From contig NZ_KB849804.1 of assembly GCF_000369065.1 (NCBI RefSeq), positions 237,303-301,302 of the forward strand: 64,000 bases of DNA, in the 5' to 3' direction. Position 1 is the first letter of the stretch. Every line of letters begins with the position of its first letter. Source of the stretch: Acinetobacter haemolyticus CIP 64.3 = MTCC 9819 (GTDB taxonomy: Bacteria; Pseudomonadota; Gammaproteobacteria; Pseudomonadales; Moraxellaceae). The notes below the pieces were generated by a model. The model was not told the origin of the DNA. It was given only the letters and a program-made list of their open reading frames with translations, and did no database searches. Positions 8,599-17,324 of the stretch are shown here, one piece after another. The position numbers were made by a program, and so were the translations under genes.

Positions 8599-9699
8599 TT
8601 ATTCACTAAACAGCTTTTGATCTTCTACATCGATATATTCGATATAGCCACGTCCTTGAACGGGTTGACTCAAATATTCACCTGTGAAAGTGTAGGCACT
8701 AGCATAGCCAATGCCATGCCCATAACGAAATGGACTATCAATTTCAGCATAGATTTCTAAGATTTTTTGATCTGCAGTGTCTTTTACCATCCATGAGAAT
8801 AACTGGGGTAAACGCATTTTCTTACCACTAGGTGAAACATAGTCATCGACTTGATGAGAGATGACCCTAAATTCAACATGGGTATAGATTTCTGCTGGTC
8901 GATCAGTGTGTCTAACATGTAGAGAATAAGCAGCAGGCTTTCCTAAAATATCCGCTTTGGTTAACAACAATTGTGTTGTCTCATTTAGGTTGATAATTTG
9001 ATAGGTAAAGAAATCAAGCGGTAGCTTATACGCCTCAGGCAATAGTTTTTTAATAATACCATGTGCGCCAGCTGCACGTGCATATTCATAGGTACATAAA
9101 CCTTCTGCTACAGTCGTTTCACCTCGATATTCAAGTTGACCCTTGAATTTAGCCAACAGGCTAAAATGATCATAAATAGGAGTCTTGATAAACCATGAGA
9201 CTTGATCAGTGACATCTAAATCAAATTCAAAATGTAGACCATGATAATCACCTTGAAGATGAATATGAGGTAAAGTCCCTGTAATCGAAACTTCTTCACC
9301 CAATTCAATCTGAGTGCCATTTTCTAGAATCTTGGTTTCATCTGAAATGATATAGGCTTTTAAGAGATGCTGATCTAATGCCGCTGTACTTGAAAAAAAC
9401 GTTGCCGTGTTTCTTGGGTCACCTAAAGTCATGTCATCATGGTCAAAAGCCAGTGCACCGGGTGTTCCCAACAAAATCATAATATTCAAATAACGGTGTG
9501 GTTCAGGTAGTAGTGGAAAGAAGATGCCATAATGTGTCCACGTATAAAACTTCTCATTGGTTCTTGGAATAATAATTTTAGGTTCAGAAAATGGAAGCGT
9601 TGAGTATTTTTTAGCTTGATCCAAAGTACCTTGTGCGAGCAACAAGCTTTTGCCCAAGATTTTACTGGTCAGGGAAGTGGGTGGCAGTTGTTTTTTCAT
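8599..9699 (-). CDS. DUF6670-type protein
   Basis: A 366-residue soluble protein without signal peptide or membrane segment, rich in beta-strand-like alternation (for example EVSITGTLPHIHLQGDYHGL). The second half contains aromatic Gly-rich strands near FRYGHGIGYASAYTFTGEY. I recognise the style of DUF6670 proteins, which are common in Acinetobacter and have no known function; a lipocalin-like (AttH/CrtC) fold is possible. The ATG at 9699 is chosen because AGGA lies 6 bases upstream; an ATG 18 bases earlier lacks one. It stands alone between two hairpin-poor gaps. Confidence 0.65.
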   Translation of the reverse strand: MKKQLPPTSLTSKILGKSLLLAQGTLDQAKKYSTLPFSEPKIIIPRTNEKFYTWTHYGIFFPLLPEPHRYLNIMILLGTPGALAFDHDDMTLGDPRNTATFFSSTAALDQHLLKAYIISDETKILENGTQIELGEEVSITGTLPHIHLQGDYHGLHFEFDLDVTDQVSWFIKTPIYDHFSLLAKFKGQLEYRGETTVAEGLCTYEYARAAGAHGIIKKLLPEAYKLPLDFFTYQIINLNETTQLLLTKADILGKPAAYSLHVRHTDRPAEIYTHVEFRVISHQVDDYVSPSGKKMRLPQLFSWMVKDTADQKILEIYAEIDSPFRYGHGIGYASAYTFTGEYLSQPVQGRGYIEYIDVEDQKLFSE

Positions 9700-9798
9700 C
9701 TTTATTCCTATACTCATCTTATGCTGAGACTTAGGTTAAGAAAAACAACTGCGATTGCTAAGCGGAAATAAGGACAGCGCTACAGCTTTTCAGGACAT

Positions 9799-10689
9799 TT
9801 ATTGATTGGTTTTGTTGGACAATTTTTCTAAGTTTTGCGAGCCGATCCAATGCTTTGAGAACTGATAGGCTGCACGCCCAGAGCGTTGACCACGTGCCTG
9901 ACACCATTTCAAACTTTCGCCACGAACCAGATCGTTATATTCCAAACCTGCTTTAGTAATGTAATGCTCAACAATTTCTAAGTACAGTTGCTGATCCATT
10001 GGATAGAATGACAGCCACATGCCGAAACGGTCAGAAAGCGAGATTTTTTCTTCGATGGCTTCTTGTGGATGCAACTCTGTATATTGGGGTACATCAACTT
10101 TACGCACCGGGGTATTTTCATGCATAAATTCGGGCAATAAGTGACGACGGTTACTGGTGGCATAAATAATAAAATTGCTTGATCCTGACTGTAGTGAGCC
10201 ATCTAAAACACTTTTTAAGCTACGATAATTTTCATCTTCTGCATTAAATGCCAAATCATCACAATAGACGATAAATTTCTCAGGACGATGTTCAATCAGT
10301 TTTTGGATCTTAGGCAGATCAGATAAATCATCACGTTCGATTTCAATTAAGCGCAAACCTTGTGCTGAGTATTCTGTCAGTAAGGCACGAACAATTGAGG
10401 ACTTACCTGTACCACGCGAACCTGTCAGTAAAATATCATTTGCAGGAAAACCATTTAAAAACTGTAGCGTATTTTGAATGATTTTATCTTTTTGGCGCTC
10501 AATTCCTTTGAGATCTTCTAAATACATTTTTTTAGGTTGTTGTACTGCAACCAATTGTTGATTTTCCCATCGAAAGGCAATTGCAGAAAAATCGGTGGGT
10601 TGTTTTGGTGCAGGGAGAACTTGTTGAAGCTGTGTTAAAACACTCGATAATGATTGGAGAATAGAATCAGGTAAATTGAGGATCGCCAT
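9799..10689 (-). CDS. AAA+ ATP-binding protein, DUF815 family
   Basis: A 296-residue protein with Walker A LLTGSRGTGKSS (about residue 88), Walker B FIVYCDDLAF (about residue 140) and a sensor-1-like IIYATSNRRHLLPEF. LEDLKGIERQKDKIIQNTLQFL before the Walker A is typical of DUF815, a conserved ATPase family of unknown role often adjacent to Nudix genes. No membrane segment. It is monocistronic in appearance. Confidence 0.87.
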   Translation of the reverse strand: MAILNLPDSILQSLSSVLTQLQQVLPAPKQPTDFSAIAFRWENQQLVAVQQPKKMYLEDLKGIERQKDKIIQNTLQFLNGFPANDILLTGSRGTGKSSIVRALLTEYSAQGLRLIEIERDDLSDLPKIQKLIEHRPEKFIVYCDDLAFNAEDENYRSLKSVLDGSLQSGSSNFIIYATSNRRHLLPEFMHENTPVRKVDVPQYTELHPQEAIEEKISLSDRFGMWLSFYPMDQQLYLEIVEHYITKAGLEYNDLVRGESLKWCQARGQRSGRAAYQFSKHWIGSQNLEKLSNKTNQ

Positions 10690-10870
10690 AATGAATACAA
10701 ACCAAACTCAGTAATCAATGATTAAGGATACTAGCATTGCTTTCGCGGAAAAAAAGAAAATATCATCATAAATATTGCAATACGTCGATTTAACCCTTGA
10801 TTGTTGCGACAGCTTTTTGCATTGTATAGGTGCACGATTCGAAAAATACGATTAAAAATTGGGATCATCC

Positions 10871-12379
10871 ATGTCAAATCTGCTTTTAGGAAAAAGAAAT
10901 ACATACCAAACTTATCGAGTGGGTGTGTTGCAAGAGCGTTTAAGACATACAAGTAGTTATGAAGAGTGGAAAGAGCTTGCTTTAAAATTAGATCAGGAAA
11001 TGGGGACTGAGGCATGGAAATATGACAATGAATCACCTTATTTCGATGCTGAAATTCTGTCTAGGCGACACAACCTGTTAAAGAAATATCGAACACAGCA
11101 TCGCACATTAGATTTAATGTACGTGTTGCGAGAAGGTTTATCTTATGATTTTGCCAATATCGGGCATCCGATGTTGTTTGCTGAAACCTATATTGGCACG
11201 AAAAAAATTATCGAAAACTATGTAGAAGAAGTAAGTGAATGCTTCCGCTATTTATCATCAAGTGAATGTATAACGTTCCAGCTTAAAGAAAAAATCCAGT
11301 TTTTTGAAGAATGCCAAAAAGCCTATGGCCAACCTGCATTGATGCTGTCTGGTGGTGCGACATTGGGGCTATTCCATACGGGTGTTTGTAAAGCACTATT
11401 AGAGCGTGATTTGCTCCCCAAGGTTATTTCTGGTTCGAGTGCAGGGGCAATCATGACGGGAATGCTCGGTGTCTCTTTACCAGACCAGATTCCAGAGTTA
11501 CTCACTGGGGAACATTTTTTTCATAAAGCATTTCGTTTTAGAAAAATTATAGAGTTGATCAAGGGTAATGGTGGCATTGCTGATGTGATGTACTTAAAAA
11601 AATTCTTGGTACAAAACTTAGGCGATGTGACGTTTGCCGAGGCTTATCAGCGTTCAGGATTACATATCAATATTGCTGTCGCCCCGTATAATACCGCACA
11701 AAATCCGCGCATTTTAAATGCTTTAACAGCACCTCATGTTTTAGTCTGGAGCGCTGTGCTTGCTTCATGTGCGGTTCCTGTCCTATTTCCACCAGTGCAT
11801 TTGACCAGTAAACGCTATGATGGACAACATACGCCGTATATGTCGAATACCAAGTGGGTAGATGGCAGTATGCGCAGCGACTTCCCTCAAGAAAAAATGG
11901 CAAGGCTGTATAATATTAATTACACCATTGCGAGTCAGGTAAATCCACATATTGTTCCATTTATGCAAAGTGATTCTGCGCGATTCCGTCGTGATGTGTT
12001 GAGTTGGCCTGAACGAATTATCAGGCATCAGGGTAAAGCGGTGGCGATGGATGTGATGGATTTAACACGTAACTCTTTGGGAAGCTTTTTCCCTATACGT
12101 CGCGCGCTTGATCATGGTTATGGTATTTTAGGGCAGCGCTATTATGGTGATGTCAATATTATTGCCAAATATGGTTTAAGACATTATAGCTATATGCTAC
12201 AAAATCCACGTCCAAAACTCTTTCAGGTTTTACAGCAAGAAGGTGAGCGTGCGACATGGCCTAAAATTGCCTCAATAGAAACCCATGCACGCATTGGTAA
12301 AACCATTGAACATTGCTTAGCATCATTGCGAAAGCAGGAAGAAAAGCAGCAAAATGAGTTCTACTACGTGGATCTTTGA
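10871..12379 (+). CDS. patatin-like phospholipase with DUF3336 N-terminus
   Basis: A 502-residue protein. The N-terminal part (LRHTSSYEEWKELALKLDQEMGTEAW) is DUF3336, found in bacterial and fungal triacylglycerol lipase-like patatins. The catalytic domain has the oxyanion loop LSGGATLGLFHTG, the nucleophile motif GSSAG and the dyad aspartate in WVDGSMRSD. Such enzymes hydrolyse acyl lipids. The ATG at 10871 is used rather than the upstream TTG. The last 26 bases overlap the next gene, so the two are translationally linked. Confidence 0.9.
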   Translation: MSNLLLGKRNTYQTYRVGVLQERLRHTSSYEEWKELALKLDQEMGTEAWKYDNESPYFDAEILSRRHNLLKKYRTQHRTLDLMYVLREGLSYDFANIGHPMLFAETYIGTKKIIENYVEEVSECFRYLSSSECITFQLKEKIQFFEECQKAYGQPALMLSGGATLGLFHTGVCKALLERDLLPKVISGSSAGAIMTGMLGVSLPDQIPELLTGEHFFHKAFRFRKIIELIKGNGGIADVMYLKKFLVQNLGDVTFAEAYQRSGLHINIAVAPYNTAQNPRILNALTAPHVLVWSAVLASCAVPVLFPPVHLTSKRYDGQHTPYMSNTKWVDGSMRSDFPQEKMARLYNINYTIASQVNPHIVPFMQSDSARFRRDVLSWPERIIRHQGKAVAMDVMDLTRNSLGSFFPIRRALDHGYGILGQRYYGDVNIIAKYGLRHYSYMLQNPRPKLFQVLQQEGERATWPKIASIETHARIGKTIEHCLASLRKQEEKQQNEFYYVDL

Positions 12380-13184
12380 TTCAAATATCCAACCTGATGA
12401 ATTAAAGCTTCGTACTAAAAGTCAAAGCTATGCGTATGGTCGACGACTATATACTTTTCAAATGGGTCAGGAGATGTATTGGCTTAAATTCCATTTAACC
12501 AATACCAACCCGATTTTACAGGCTGCTTTTCAACATGAGTTAAGTTTCTATCAGTCGTGTTCATCCGATAACGCTTCGTTTCTTATTGATCATCGGATTA
12601 TTTCTTTGGCACAGCAAAGCTCAGTTCTTCGTGATTTAGGCGAGGGGATTGGTTTAGTCGTATTGGATTCAGTTCCTTTTTTTACTGATTTGAATCCATG
12701 CCAACCACTTGAAACAATTAAACAAATGATCCAGCAAGCTTTATATGCGCTTGGTGAATTACATCAAATGGGATGGATTCATGGGGATTTAAAGGTTGAA
12801 CATTTCCGATTATATAAAAATACATGTCGATTGATTGATTTCGAGCAAAGTCTGCAATTGCATCATGAAACTCATAATTTGAACGCAACACCACACTATA
12901 TGGCACCTGAGCTATTTCATGGCAAAAATAAATCAGTGCAGAGTGATTTATATGCTTTGGGAATTATTCTATATGAATGGTTGACTCAGACCAAACTGAG
13001 AGCAAATAGCTATCACGATTGGGCCGTATTACACTGTCAGCAGCTGCAACTTCAAGTTTCCAAGCAATTGGAGCCATTTTTGCCATTATTAAAAGGTTTG
13101 ACTCAAAAACATTCTGAGCAACGTTTATGTTCTGTTCTAGATGCACAAGTCTTGTTAAATGATATTAATCTGCTGCAAAAATAA
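12354..13184 (+). CDS. atypical protein-kinase-fold protein
   Basis: A 276-residue protein with the kinase core laid out in order: a lysine in MYWLKFHL (beta-3), a glutamate in QHELSFYQ, the catalytic loop MGWIHGDLKVEHF, then LIDFEQS and TPHYMAPELF with SDLYALGIILYEWL. In canonical kinases these would be HRD..K..N, DFG and APE. Here HRD is HGD, the asparagine is histidine, and DFG is DFE, so metal binding may be altered. It may be an atypical kinase or a pseudokinase. Start overlaps the end of the patatin gene by 26 bases, implying coupled expression and perhaps a lipid-related role. Confidence 0.8.
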   Translation: MSSTTWIFDSNIQPDELKLRTKSQSYAYGRRLYTFQMGQEMYWLKFHLTNTNPILQAAFQHELSFYQSCSSDNASFLIDHRIISLAQQSSVLRDLGEGIGLVVLDSVPFFTDLNPCQPLETIKQMIQQALYALGELHQMGWIHGDLKVEHFRLYKNTCRLIDFEQSLQLHHETHNLNATPHYMAPELFHGKNKSVQSDLYALGIILYEWLTQTKLRANSYHDWAVLHCQQLQLQVSKQLEPFLPLLKGLTQKHSEQRLCSVLDAQVLLNDINLLQK

Positions 13185-13244
13185 ACATAAATAATTGATT
13201 TGAATATTATATGTTCATTTAAATGGGTTTTTTCTCAGAAAGAC

Positions 13245-13273
13245 TTGTCATAAAGCTGCTTTCTCACTAATAT
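13245..13273 (+). promoter_or_regulatory. sigma-70 promoter of tRNA-Leu copy 1
   Basis: TTGTCA (13245-13250), 17-base spacer and TAATAT (13268-13273), ending 11 bases before the mature tRNA. The same hexamers and spacing precede copy 2. Confidence 0.8.
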
Positions 13274-13284
13274 GCATAGCCATC

Positions 13285-13369
13285 GGGGGCGTGGCGAAAT
13301 TGGTAGACGCACTGGATTTAGGTTCCAGCGCCGCAAGGTGTAAGAGTTCGAGTCTCTTCGCCCCCACCA
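13285..13369 (+). tRNA. tRNA-Leu (UAG), copy 1
   Basis: 85 nt including encoded CCA. The acceptor arms GGGGGCG and CGCCCCC pair, the anticodon stem CTGGA/TCCAG encloses loop TTTAGGT (anticodon TAG), and a long variable arm typical of class II tRNA-Leu is present, with T-loop TTCGAGT. Confidence 0.97.
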
Positions 13370-13374
13370 AATTT

Positions 13375-13400
13375 AAAAAGCAAGAGTATCTTGCTTTTTT
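13375..13400 (+). terminator. intrinsic terminator after tRNA-Leu copy 1
   Basis: AAAAAGCAAGA (13375-13385), GTA loop and TCTTGCTTTTT form an 11-bp stem with a T-run. It may also be part of precursor processing. Confidence 0.7.
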
Positions 13401-13437
13401 TATGGTTAAATCAGAGATGAGTTAATCATGAAGTTAT

Positions 13438-13511
13438 AGAGGATTGGTGTAATGGTAGCATGACGGTCTCCAAAACCGTTCGTCAAGGTTCGAGTCCTTG
13501 ATCCTCTGCCA
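13438..13511 (+). tRNA. tRNA-Trp (CCA), copy 1
   Basis: 74 nt with encoded CCA. Acceptor arms AGAGGAT and ATCCTCT pair; anticodon stem ACGGT/ACCGT encloses CTCCAAA (anticodon CCA); T-stem CAAGG/CCTTG with loop TTCGAGT; discriminator G73. A1-U72 and G73 fit bacterial TrpRS recognition. The short D-arm is more like Gram-positive tRNA-Trp than the usual gammaproteobacterial one. Confidence 0.88.
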
Positions 13512-13517
13512 AATATG

Positions 13518-13547
13518 AAAGGAACTTTTTTAAAGTTCCTTTTTTTA
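13518..13547 (+). terminator. intrinsic terminator after tRNA-Trp copy 1
   Basis: AAGGAACTTT and AAAGTTCCTT form a stem followed by a T-run. Confidence 0.8.
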
Positions 13548-13619
13548 TTTCTGTATTTTTTCATTTGTATATGAAAAAAGCATTAGCCTTGAGATGCATA
13601 GTTTTTTATAAAAAAGGAC

Positions 13620-13648
13620 TTGTCAGCAGAAAGGTTTATCACTAATAT
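13620..13648 (+). promoter_or_regulatory. sigma-70 promoter of tRNA-Leu copy 2
   Basis: TTGTCA (13620-13625), 17-base spacer and TAATAT (13643-13648): the same hexamers as copy 1 although the spacer sequence has changed, which supports the hexamers as functional. Confidence 0.8.
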
Positions 13649-13659
13649 ACACATCCATC

Positions 13660-13744
13660 GGGGGCGTGGCGAAATTGGTAGACGCACTGGATTTAGGTTC
13701 CAGCGCCGCAAGGTGTAAGAGTTCGAGTCTCTTCGCCCCCACCA
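13660..13744 (+). tRNA. tRNA-Leu (UAG), copy 2
   Basis: Identical in sequence to the copy at 13285, with the same anticodon TAG, variable arm and encoded CCA. Confidence 0.97.
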
Positions 13745-13751
13745 AATTATT

Positions 13752-13773
13752 AAAAAGTAAGAACTTACTTTTT
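13752..13773 (+). terminator. hairpin after tRNA-Leu copy 2
   Basis: AAAAAGTAAG, AA and CTTACTTTTT form a 10-bp stem ending in five T. It occupies the same position as the hairpin after copy 1 but differs in stem sequence by compensating changes, suggesting selection for the structure. Confidence 0.65.
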
Positions 13774-13810
13774 GAAGATTAAGTCAGAAATGAGTTAATC
13801 ACAGCGTTAT

Positions 13811-13884
13811 AGAGGATTGGTGTAATGGTAGCATGACGGTCTCCAAAACCGTTCGTCAAGGTTCGAGTCCTTGATCCTCTGCCA
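13811..13884 (+). tRNA. tRNA-Trp (CCA), copy 2
   Basis: Identical to the copy at 13438: anticodon CCA, G73 and encoded CCA. Confidence 0.88.
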
Positions 13885-13911
13885 CTTTGCAAGTATGCAA
13901 TGTAAATAAAG

Positions 13912-13946
13912 AAAGGCTTAAATCAAAAAGGTTTAAGCCTTTTTTG
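13912..13946 (+). terminator. intrinsic terminator closing the tRNA array
   Basis: AAAGGCTTAAA (13912-13922) and TTTAAGCCTTT (13932-13942) form an 11-bp stem followed by T residues. Confidence 0.85.
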
Positions 13947-14026
13947 TTGTGTATTTAATCGTGCTGTTATTGTTTCAAGAGGCTACATACATGGTTTTAG
14001 CCTCTAAATTGTTATAACGTATTGAG

Positions 14027-14887
14027 TTAAATTGACATATCAAGATCATCATATTCGTGTAAGGTTTTCCCTCGTTGAATGTGTTCTTGATAATGTTGAG
14101 CGCGTAGTTGATCTAGTTCTGAACCAGATACGCCATCTTTCCAATAACCTGCAATACGTACGTCATTTTTATCAAACTGTTTATCTTCAACGAAAAAATG
14201 ACGTAATGCTCTTGCCTCATTGCGTTCGCATGCCGCCCAGATCGTTACATTTTCATAGTTTTCTAGTTGAAATGCTGCTTTTAATAGGAGGCCTTTTTCT
14301 AGAGCGTGATGATCTTTATGCAATAAGTGGATCTGAATCTGATCGAGATTGGGGAAGTCACAAGCAATATTTTTTTCAGCACTTTCTATATAGATATCCG
14401 CACTGATGCCATGTGGCCAATGTTTAAGTATCGAATAAACAGCGGGAACAGCCGTATCATCTGCAAAAATAACAACATGCTTTTGAGATGAGAAATTTGG
14501 AATAAAATGAGGTCTTGGTCCAATTAGTCCAATTTTTGTGCCGACTTGTGCTGAATTAAGCCACTGCATCGCAGGGCTTAAATCTTCATGTTTGACAAAA
14601 TCAATTTCAATTTGAGCATTTATTGGATCAAAAGAACGGATCGTATACACACGAGAGATGGGTTGACCGGCTGCGTGCTGAGCAACCAGTAAACGAATTG
14701 CCAAATTTGGAGACTTCCAAAGTTCTTGTTGGGTTGTATGTATCGTGCCCTGAATTCGGATAATGGATGGAAAGGGAGCTTGGATTGAAACAACGGTCAT
14801 CTCCAGCTGTTCCATATCTTGTAAATGGTCTTTCTCTTTCAGTAAATTACTGGATTTTTGTTTCGATTTCTCTGCTATTTTTGTCAT
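14027..14887 (-). CDS. bauF: siderophore-interacting FAD/NAD(P)H reductase BauF
   Basis: A 286-residue protein of the siderophore-interacting (ViuB/YqjH) family, which reduces ferric siderophore in the cytoplasm to release iron. The flavin-binding RVYTIRSFD motif and the later FADDTAVPAVYSIL segment (nucleotide-binding half) are clear. The C-terminal end, YWKDGVSGSELDQLRAQHYQEH, is also typical. It lies divergent from basA at the edge of the acinetobactin-type cluster, the usual place of bauF. A Fur-box-like sequence (14983-15001) is about 95 bases upstream. Confidence 0.9.
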   Translation of the reverse strand: MTKIAEKSKQKSSNLLKEKDHLQDMEQLEMTVVSIQAPFPSIIRIQGTIHTTQQELWKSPNLAIRLLVAQHAAGQPISRVYTIRSFDPINAQIEIDFVKHEDLSPAMQWLNSAQVGTKIGLIGPRPHFIPNFSSQKHVVIFADDTAVPAVYSILKHWPHGISADIYIESAEKNIACDFPNLDQIQIHLLHKDHHALEKGLLLKAAFQLENYENVTIWAACERNEARALRHFFVEDKQFDKNDVRIAGYWKDGVSGSELDQLRAQHYQEHIQRGKTLHEYDDLDMSI

Positions 14888-14982
14888 TGATATAACCTAA
14901 GTTAAACGATCATGATAGGTGTTGTGAGGTGAAGTAATCACAGTCTTTATTTACTAAGATAGCGAAGTGCTCCATAATTGTA

Positions 14983-15001
14983 AATGATAATTGTTATCAA
15001 T
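14983..15001. promoter_or_regulatory. Fur-box-like site upstream of bauF
   Basis: AATGATAATTGTTATCAAT contains TGATAA and TTATCA in inverted orientation, close to the GATAAT-based Fur consensus. The whole 474-base stretch 14888-15361 between bauF and basA is AT-rich and holds only this site and the one at 15143, with no further gene. Confidence 0.75.
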
Positions 15002-15142
15002 TGTGTTTGTAGAGTTGAAATATTCTCCGTAAAAAGTCTTTAAATGAGTTTTCTTTTTAATTTATATATTTGATATTAATAATTTATTTTAATAAATAAT
15101 ATTCAGAGTCGCGTTCATGTTGATTCATTAATTAATAATTAA

Positions 15143-15157
15143 AAATGATTATCATTT
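15143..15157. promoter_or_regulatory. Fur-box-like site upstream of basA
   Basis: AAATGATTATCATTT is a perfect 7-1-7 inverted repeat matching the core of the Fur consensus. It lies about 200 bases before basA, so the basA leader would be long. Confidence 0.75.
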
Positions 15158-15361
15158 GTATTATTTTACTAAGCTATCAAACCTCGAACAAAAAAATATA
15201 AGAGATAAGATTTTTAATGGTTACTTTGACAATCCATTTTGAGCTATCTGGATCAAAATCAATGATGCCTTAAAGGATCATTTTCCAGTATTTTTATCAC
15301 TTTATTTTTGAATGTTCGATTTGAAAGTATGAAATAGAAAATATGTTGAGGATTGAACTGT

Positions 15362-17194
15362 ATGCAAAAAGATTTAAATCAAGATTTACTAAAATTTAAT
15401 AGTAAAAATATAGATTTAGAGAATTACCTGAAAAAAATTTATGAAAATATATCAGGTAGAAACTCGAATAAAACAGCATTGATATTCAATGGTCAGCAGA
15501 TCAGCTATGCTGAAGTAGGGCAGAATGTCATTAAGATTGCTTCTGCATTAAAAAAGCAGGATTTAAGAATAGGATCAGTGGTCGCAATCTGTTTGAGAAA
15601 AAGCCCTGAACATATTTATACCGCTTTAGCTTGTGCGTTAACGGGGATGATTTGGTTACCGATTGATATGGATTCACCATCATCAAGGCTTCGTTATTTA
15701 CTCTTAAATAGTCGTGCTGAGATTGCGGTCAGTGACTCGTTGGTAGAAGGTATACCGAATTTAAATATCAATGAGGCCTTACTCAATACCATCGTATGTG
15801 ATCCAGAATGGCGTTATGAGATCAATCGTTTACCATCGTATTATTTATATACGTCTGGCAGTACTGGTATGCCGAAATGTGTTGTATTAAACAATTTGGC
15901 AACTGCAAATGTACTCTCGCATACCATCGCAGAATGGAAGATCAGTTCTGACGATGTCGTTATAGCGATAACACCTTTTCACCATGACATGTCTGTGTTT
16001 GATGTATTTGCTACCATGGCTGTTGGTGCAACGTTGATTGTTCCATCATTTGAACAGAGTAAAAATGCTCTGGTTTGGGCCGAGCTAGTAGAACGATATA
16101 AAGTCTCGATTTGGAGTAGTGTTCCAGCGATTGTGGATATGTTGGTCAGTGTGACCCGCACTGAGCAACTACAGTCGCTCCGTTTAATCGCGCAAGGAGG
16201 TGACTATATAAAACCTTCGCTAATATCCAAGTTAAGACAACAATTGCCGAATGCGCGCTTATTTTCATTGGGTGGTCCTACAGAAACCACAATTTGGAGT
16301 ATATGGCATGAAATTAGTGATACGGATCAGGCGGTTATTCCTTATGGCAAAGCATTAAAGAACAATCAATATTTTATCCTAAATGAAAATATGCAGCCTT
16401 GCCAAATGGGTGAGGTGGGCACCATGTATATGGTGGGGATGAATTTATCAAATGGATATTTACGTGATGGAAAGCTTGATTACCAAGATTTTATGGAAAT
16501 TCAAGTCAATGATAATGAGAGACAAATTGCATTTCGTATGAGTGATCAAGGCTATTTCAGAGCTGATCAAAATATTATTTTTGCTGGGCGTCAAGATGGC
16601 TATTTAAAGATAAAAGGCGTGAGAATTTCGGCTGTTGAAGTTGAAAATACTTTATTGAAGAATCCGAACATTCATCACTGTGTTGTGGTGGGGTGTACGC
16701 ATCCAACCACTGAAACCCAGGAGTTGGTAGCGATTTACACATTAGCAGATCGTAATAATAGTACTGAGTTAAATGGTTTAGAATTAAAGCGTTTTTTAAA
16801 AGCTTATTTGCCTGACTCACATATCCCATCTAAATATTTAGCCGTCGATCATATCCCATTAACCCGAAATGGTAAGGTTGATCGAAAAACGTTGCAGACA
16901 TCGGCTCAAGATCAAATTTACTCGTCTTCTGCAAAAGCGCAATCTAGATTTGATAATGTTGGAAATTCTGTTTTGATGATTTTTCGTGAATATATCGATG
17001 AAAATAAAGATGAAAAAATGGATATTTTCTATAGAAGTGAGATATTGGATATTGGAATTAAGCCGAAACAACTGATGATTATTGCACAAAAGCTTTCTCA
17101 AAAGCTTGATACACAAATTGATTTCTATACTTTGATCTCATGTAAAACGGTTCAAGATGTTGTGAATCGAGTACAGCAGCAAATAAATTCTTAG
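15362..17194 (+). CDS. basA: acinetobactin NRPS adenylation protein BasA
   Basis: A 610-residue protein. It has an amino-acid adenylation domain: P-loop TSGSTGMPK (about residue 165), FSLGGPTETTIWS, the ADQNIIFAGRQDGYLKIKG hinge, and the late NGKVDRKTL lysine motif. In acinetobactin synthesis BasA is taken to activate threonine. The C-terminal 80 residues look like a carrier domain, but the phosphopantetheine site reads DIGIKPKQL, with proline where serine should be (codon 17063-17065), so it cannot be loaded. ATG at 15362 has GAGGA 9 bases upstream and is preferred over TTG 15353. Substrate is inferred from locus identity. Confidence 0.9.
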   Translation: MQKDLNQDLLKFNSKNIDLENYLKKIYENISGRNSNKTALIFNGQQISYAEVGQNVIKIASALKKQDLRIGSVVAICLRKSPEHIYTALACALTGMIWLPIDMDSPSSRLRYLLLNSRAEIAVSDSLVEGIPNLNINEALLNTIVCDPEWRYEINRLPSYYLYTSGSTGMPKCVVLNNLATANVLSHTIAEWKISSDDVVIAITPFHHDMSVFDVFATMAVGATLIVPSFEQSKNALVWAELVERYKVSIWSSVPAIVDMLVSVTRTEQLQSLRLIAQGGDYIKPSLISKLRQQLPNARLFSLGGPTETTIWSIWHEISDTDQAVIPYGKALKNNQYFILNENMQPCQMGEVGTMYMVGMNLSNGYLRDGKLDYQDFMEIQVNDNERQIAFRMSDQGYFRADQNIIFAGRQDGYLKIKGVRISAVEVENTLLKNPNIHHCVVVGCTHPTTETQELVAIYTLADRNNSTELNGLELKRFLKAYLPDSHIPSKYLAVDHIPLTRNGKVDRKTLQTSAQDQIYSSSAKAQSRFDNVGNSVLMIFREYIDENKDEKMDIFYRSEILDIGIKPKQLMIIAQKLSQKLDTQIDFYTLISCKTVQDVVNRVQQQINS

Positions 17195-17248
17195 ATCATT
17201 TTGCAGTAGCATGAATGCTCGTTTGAGTAGCCTTGAATTGAAAAGGAT

Positions 17249-17303
17249 CGCAATGTGCTTAAAAGCTGGATGGGTAATCCGTTCTTTTAAGCACACGATT
17301 GCG
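17249..17303. terminator. long inverted repeat between convergent basA and basB
   Basis: CGCAATGTGCTTAAAAG (17249-17265) pairs with CTTTTAAGCAC plus ATTGCG (17284-17294 and 17298-17303), interrupted by ACG on the right. It lies between the convergent stops of basA and basB and probably acts as a bidirectional terminator or transcript-end structure. Confidence 0.6.
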
Positions 17304-17324
17304 GTGATACGTTTTATACGAAAT

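Larger units (their letters stand above)
13242..13884 (+). repeat. tandem duplication of a tRNA-Leu/tRNA-Trp unit
   Basis: Two copies of one unit, about 270 bases each (13242-13511 and 13617-13884), 375 bases apart. Both have the same -35/-10 hexamers, an identical tRNA-Leu, a short spacer with a hairpin, and an identical tRNA-Trp. Spacers have diverged, so the duplication is not very recent although the tRNAs remain identical. Confidence 0.9.

Noticed and set aside
13285-13884. Integrated element at the tRNA array
   Set aside because: No integrase gene and no direct repeat of the tRNA 3' end were found at another border in the window.
15979-16161. Minus-strand ORFs within basA and similar shadow frames elsewhere
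   Set aside because: They lack ribosome sites and lie wholly inside strong coding regions on the other strand.
17255-17264. GTGCTTAAAA between basA and basB matches part of the IS terminal repeat at 39738
   Set aside because: Only about ten AT-rich bases match and no other IS features are nearby; it is part of a self-complementary hairpin, so chance is more likely.
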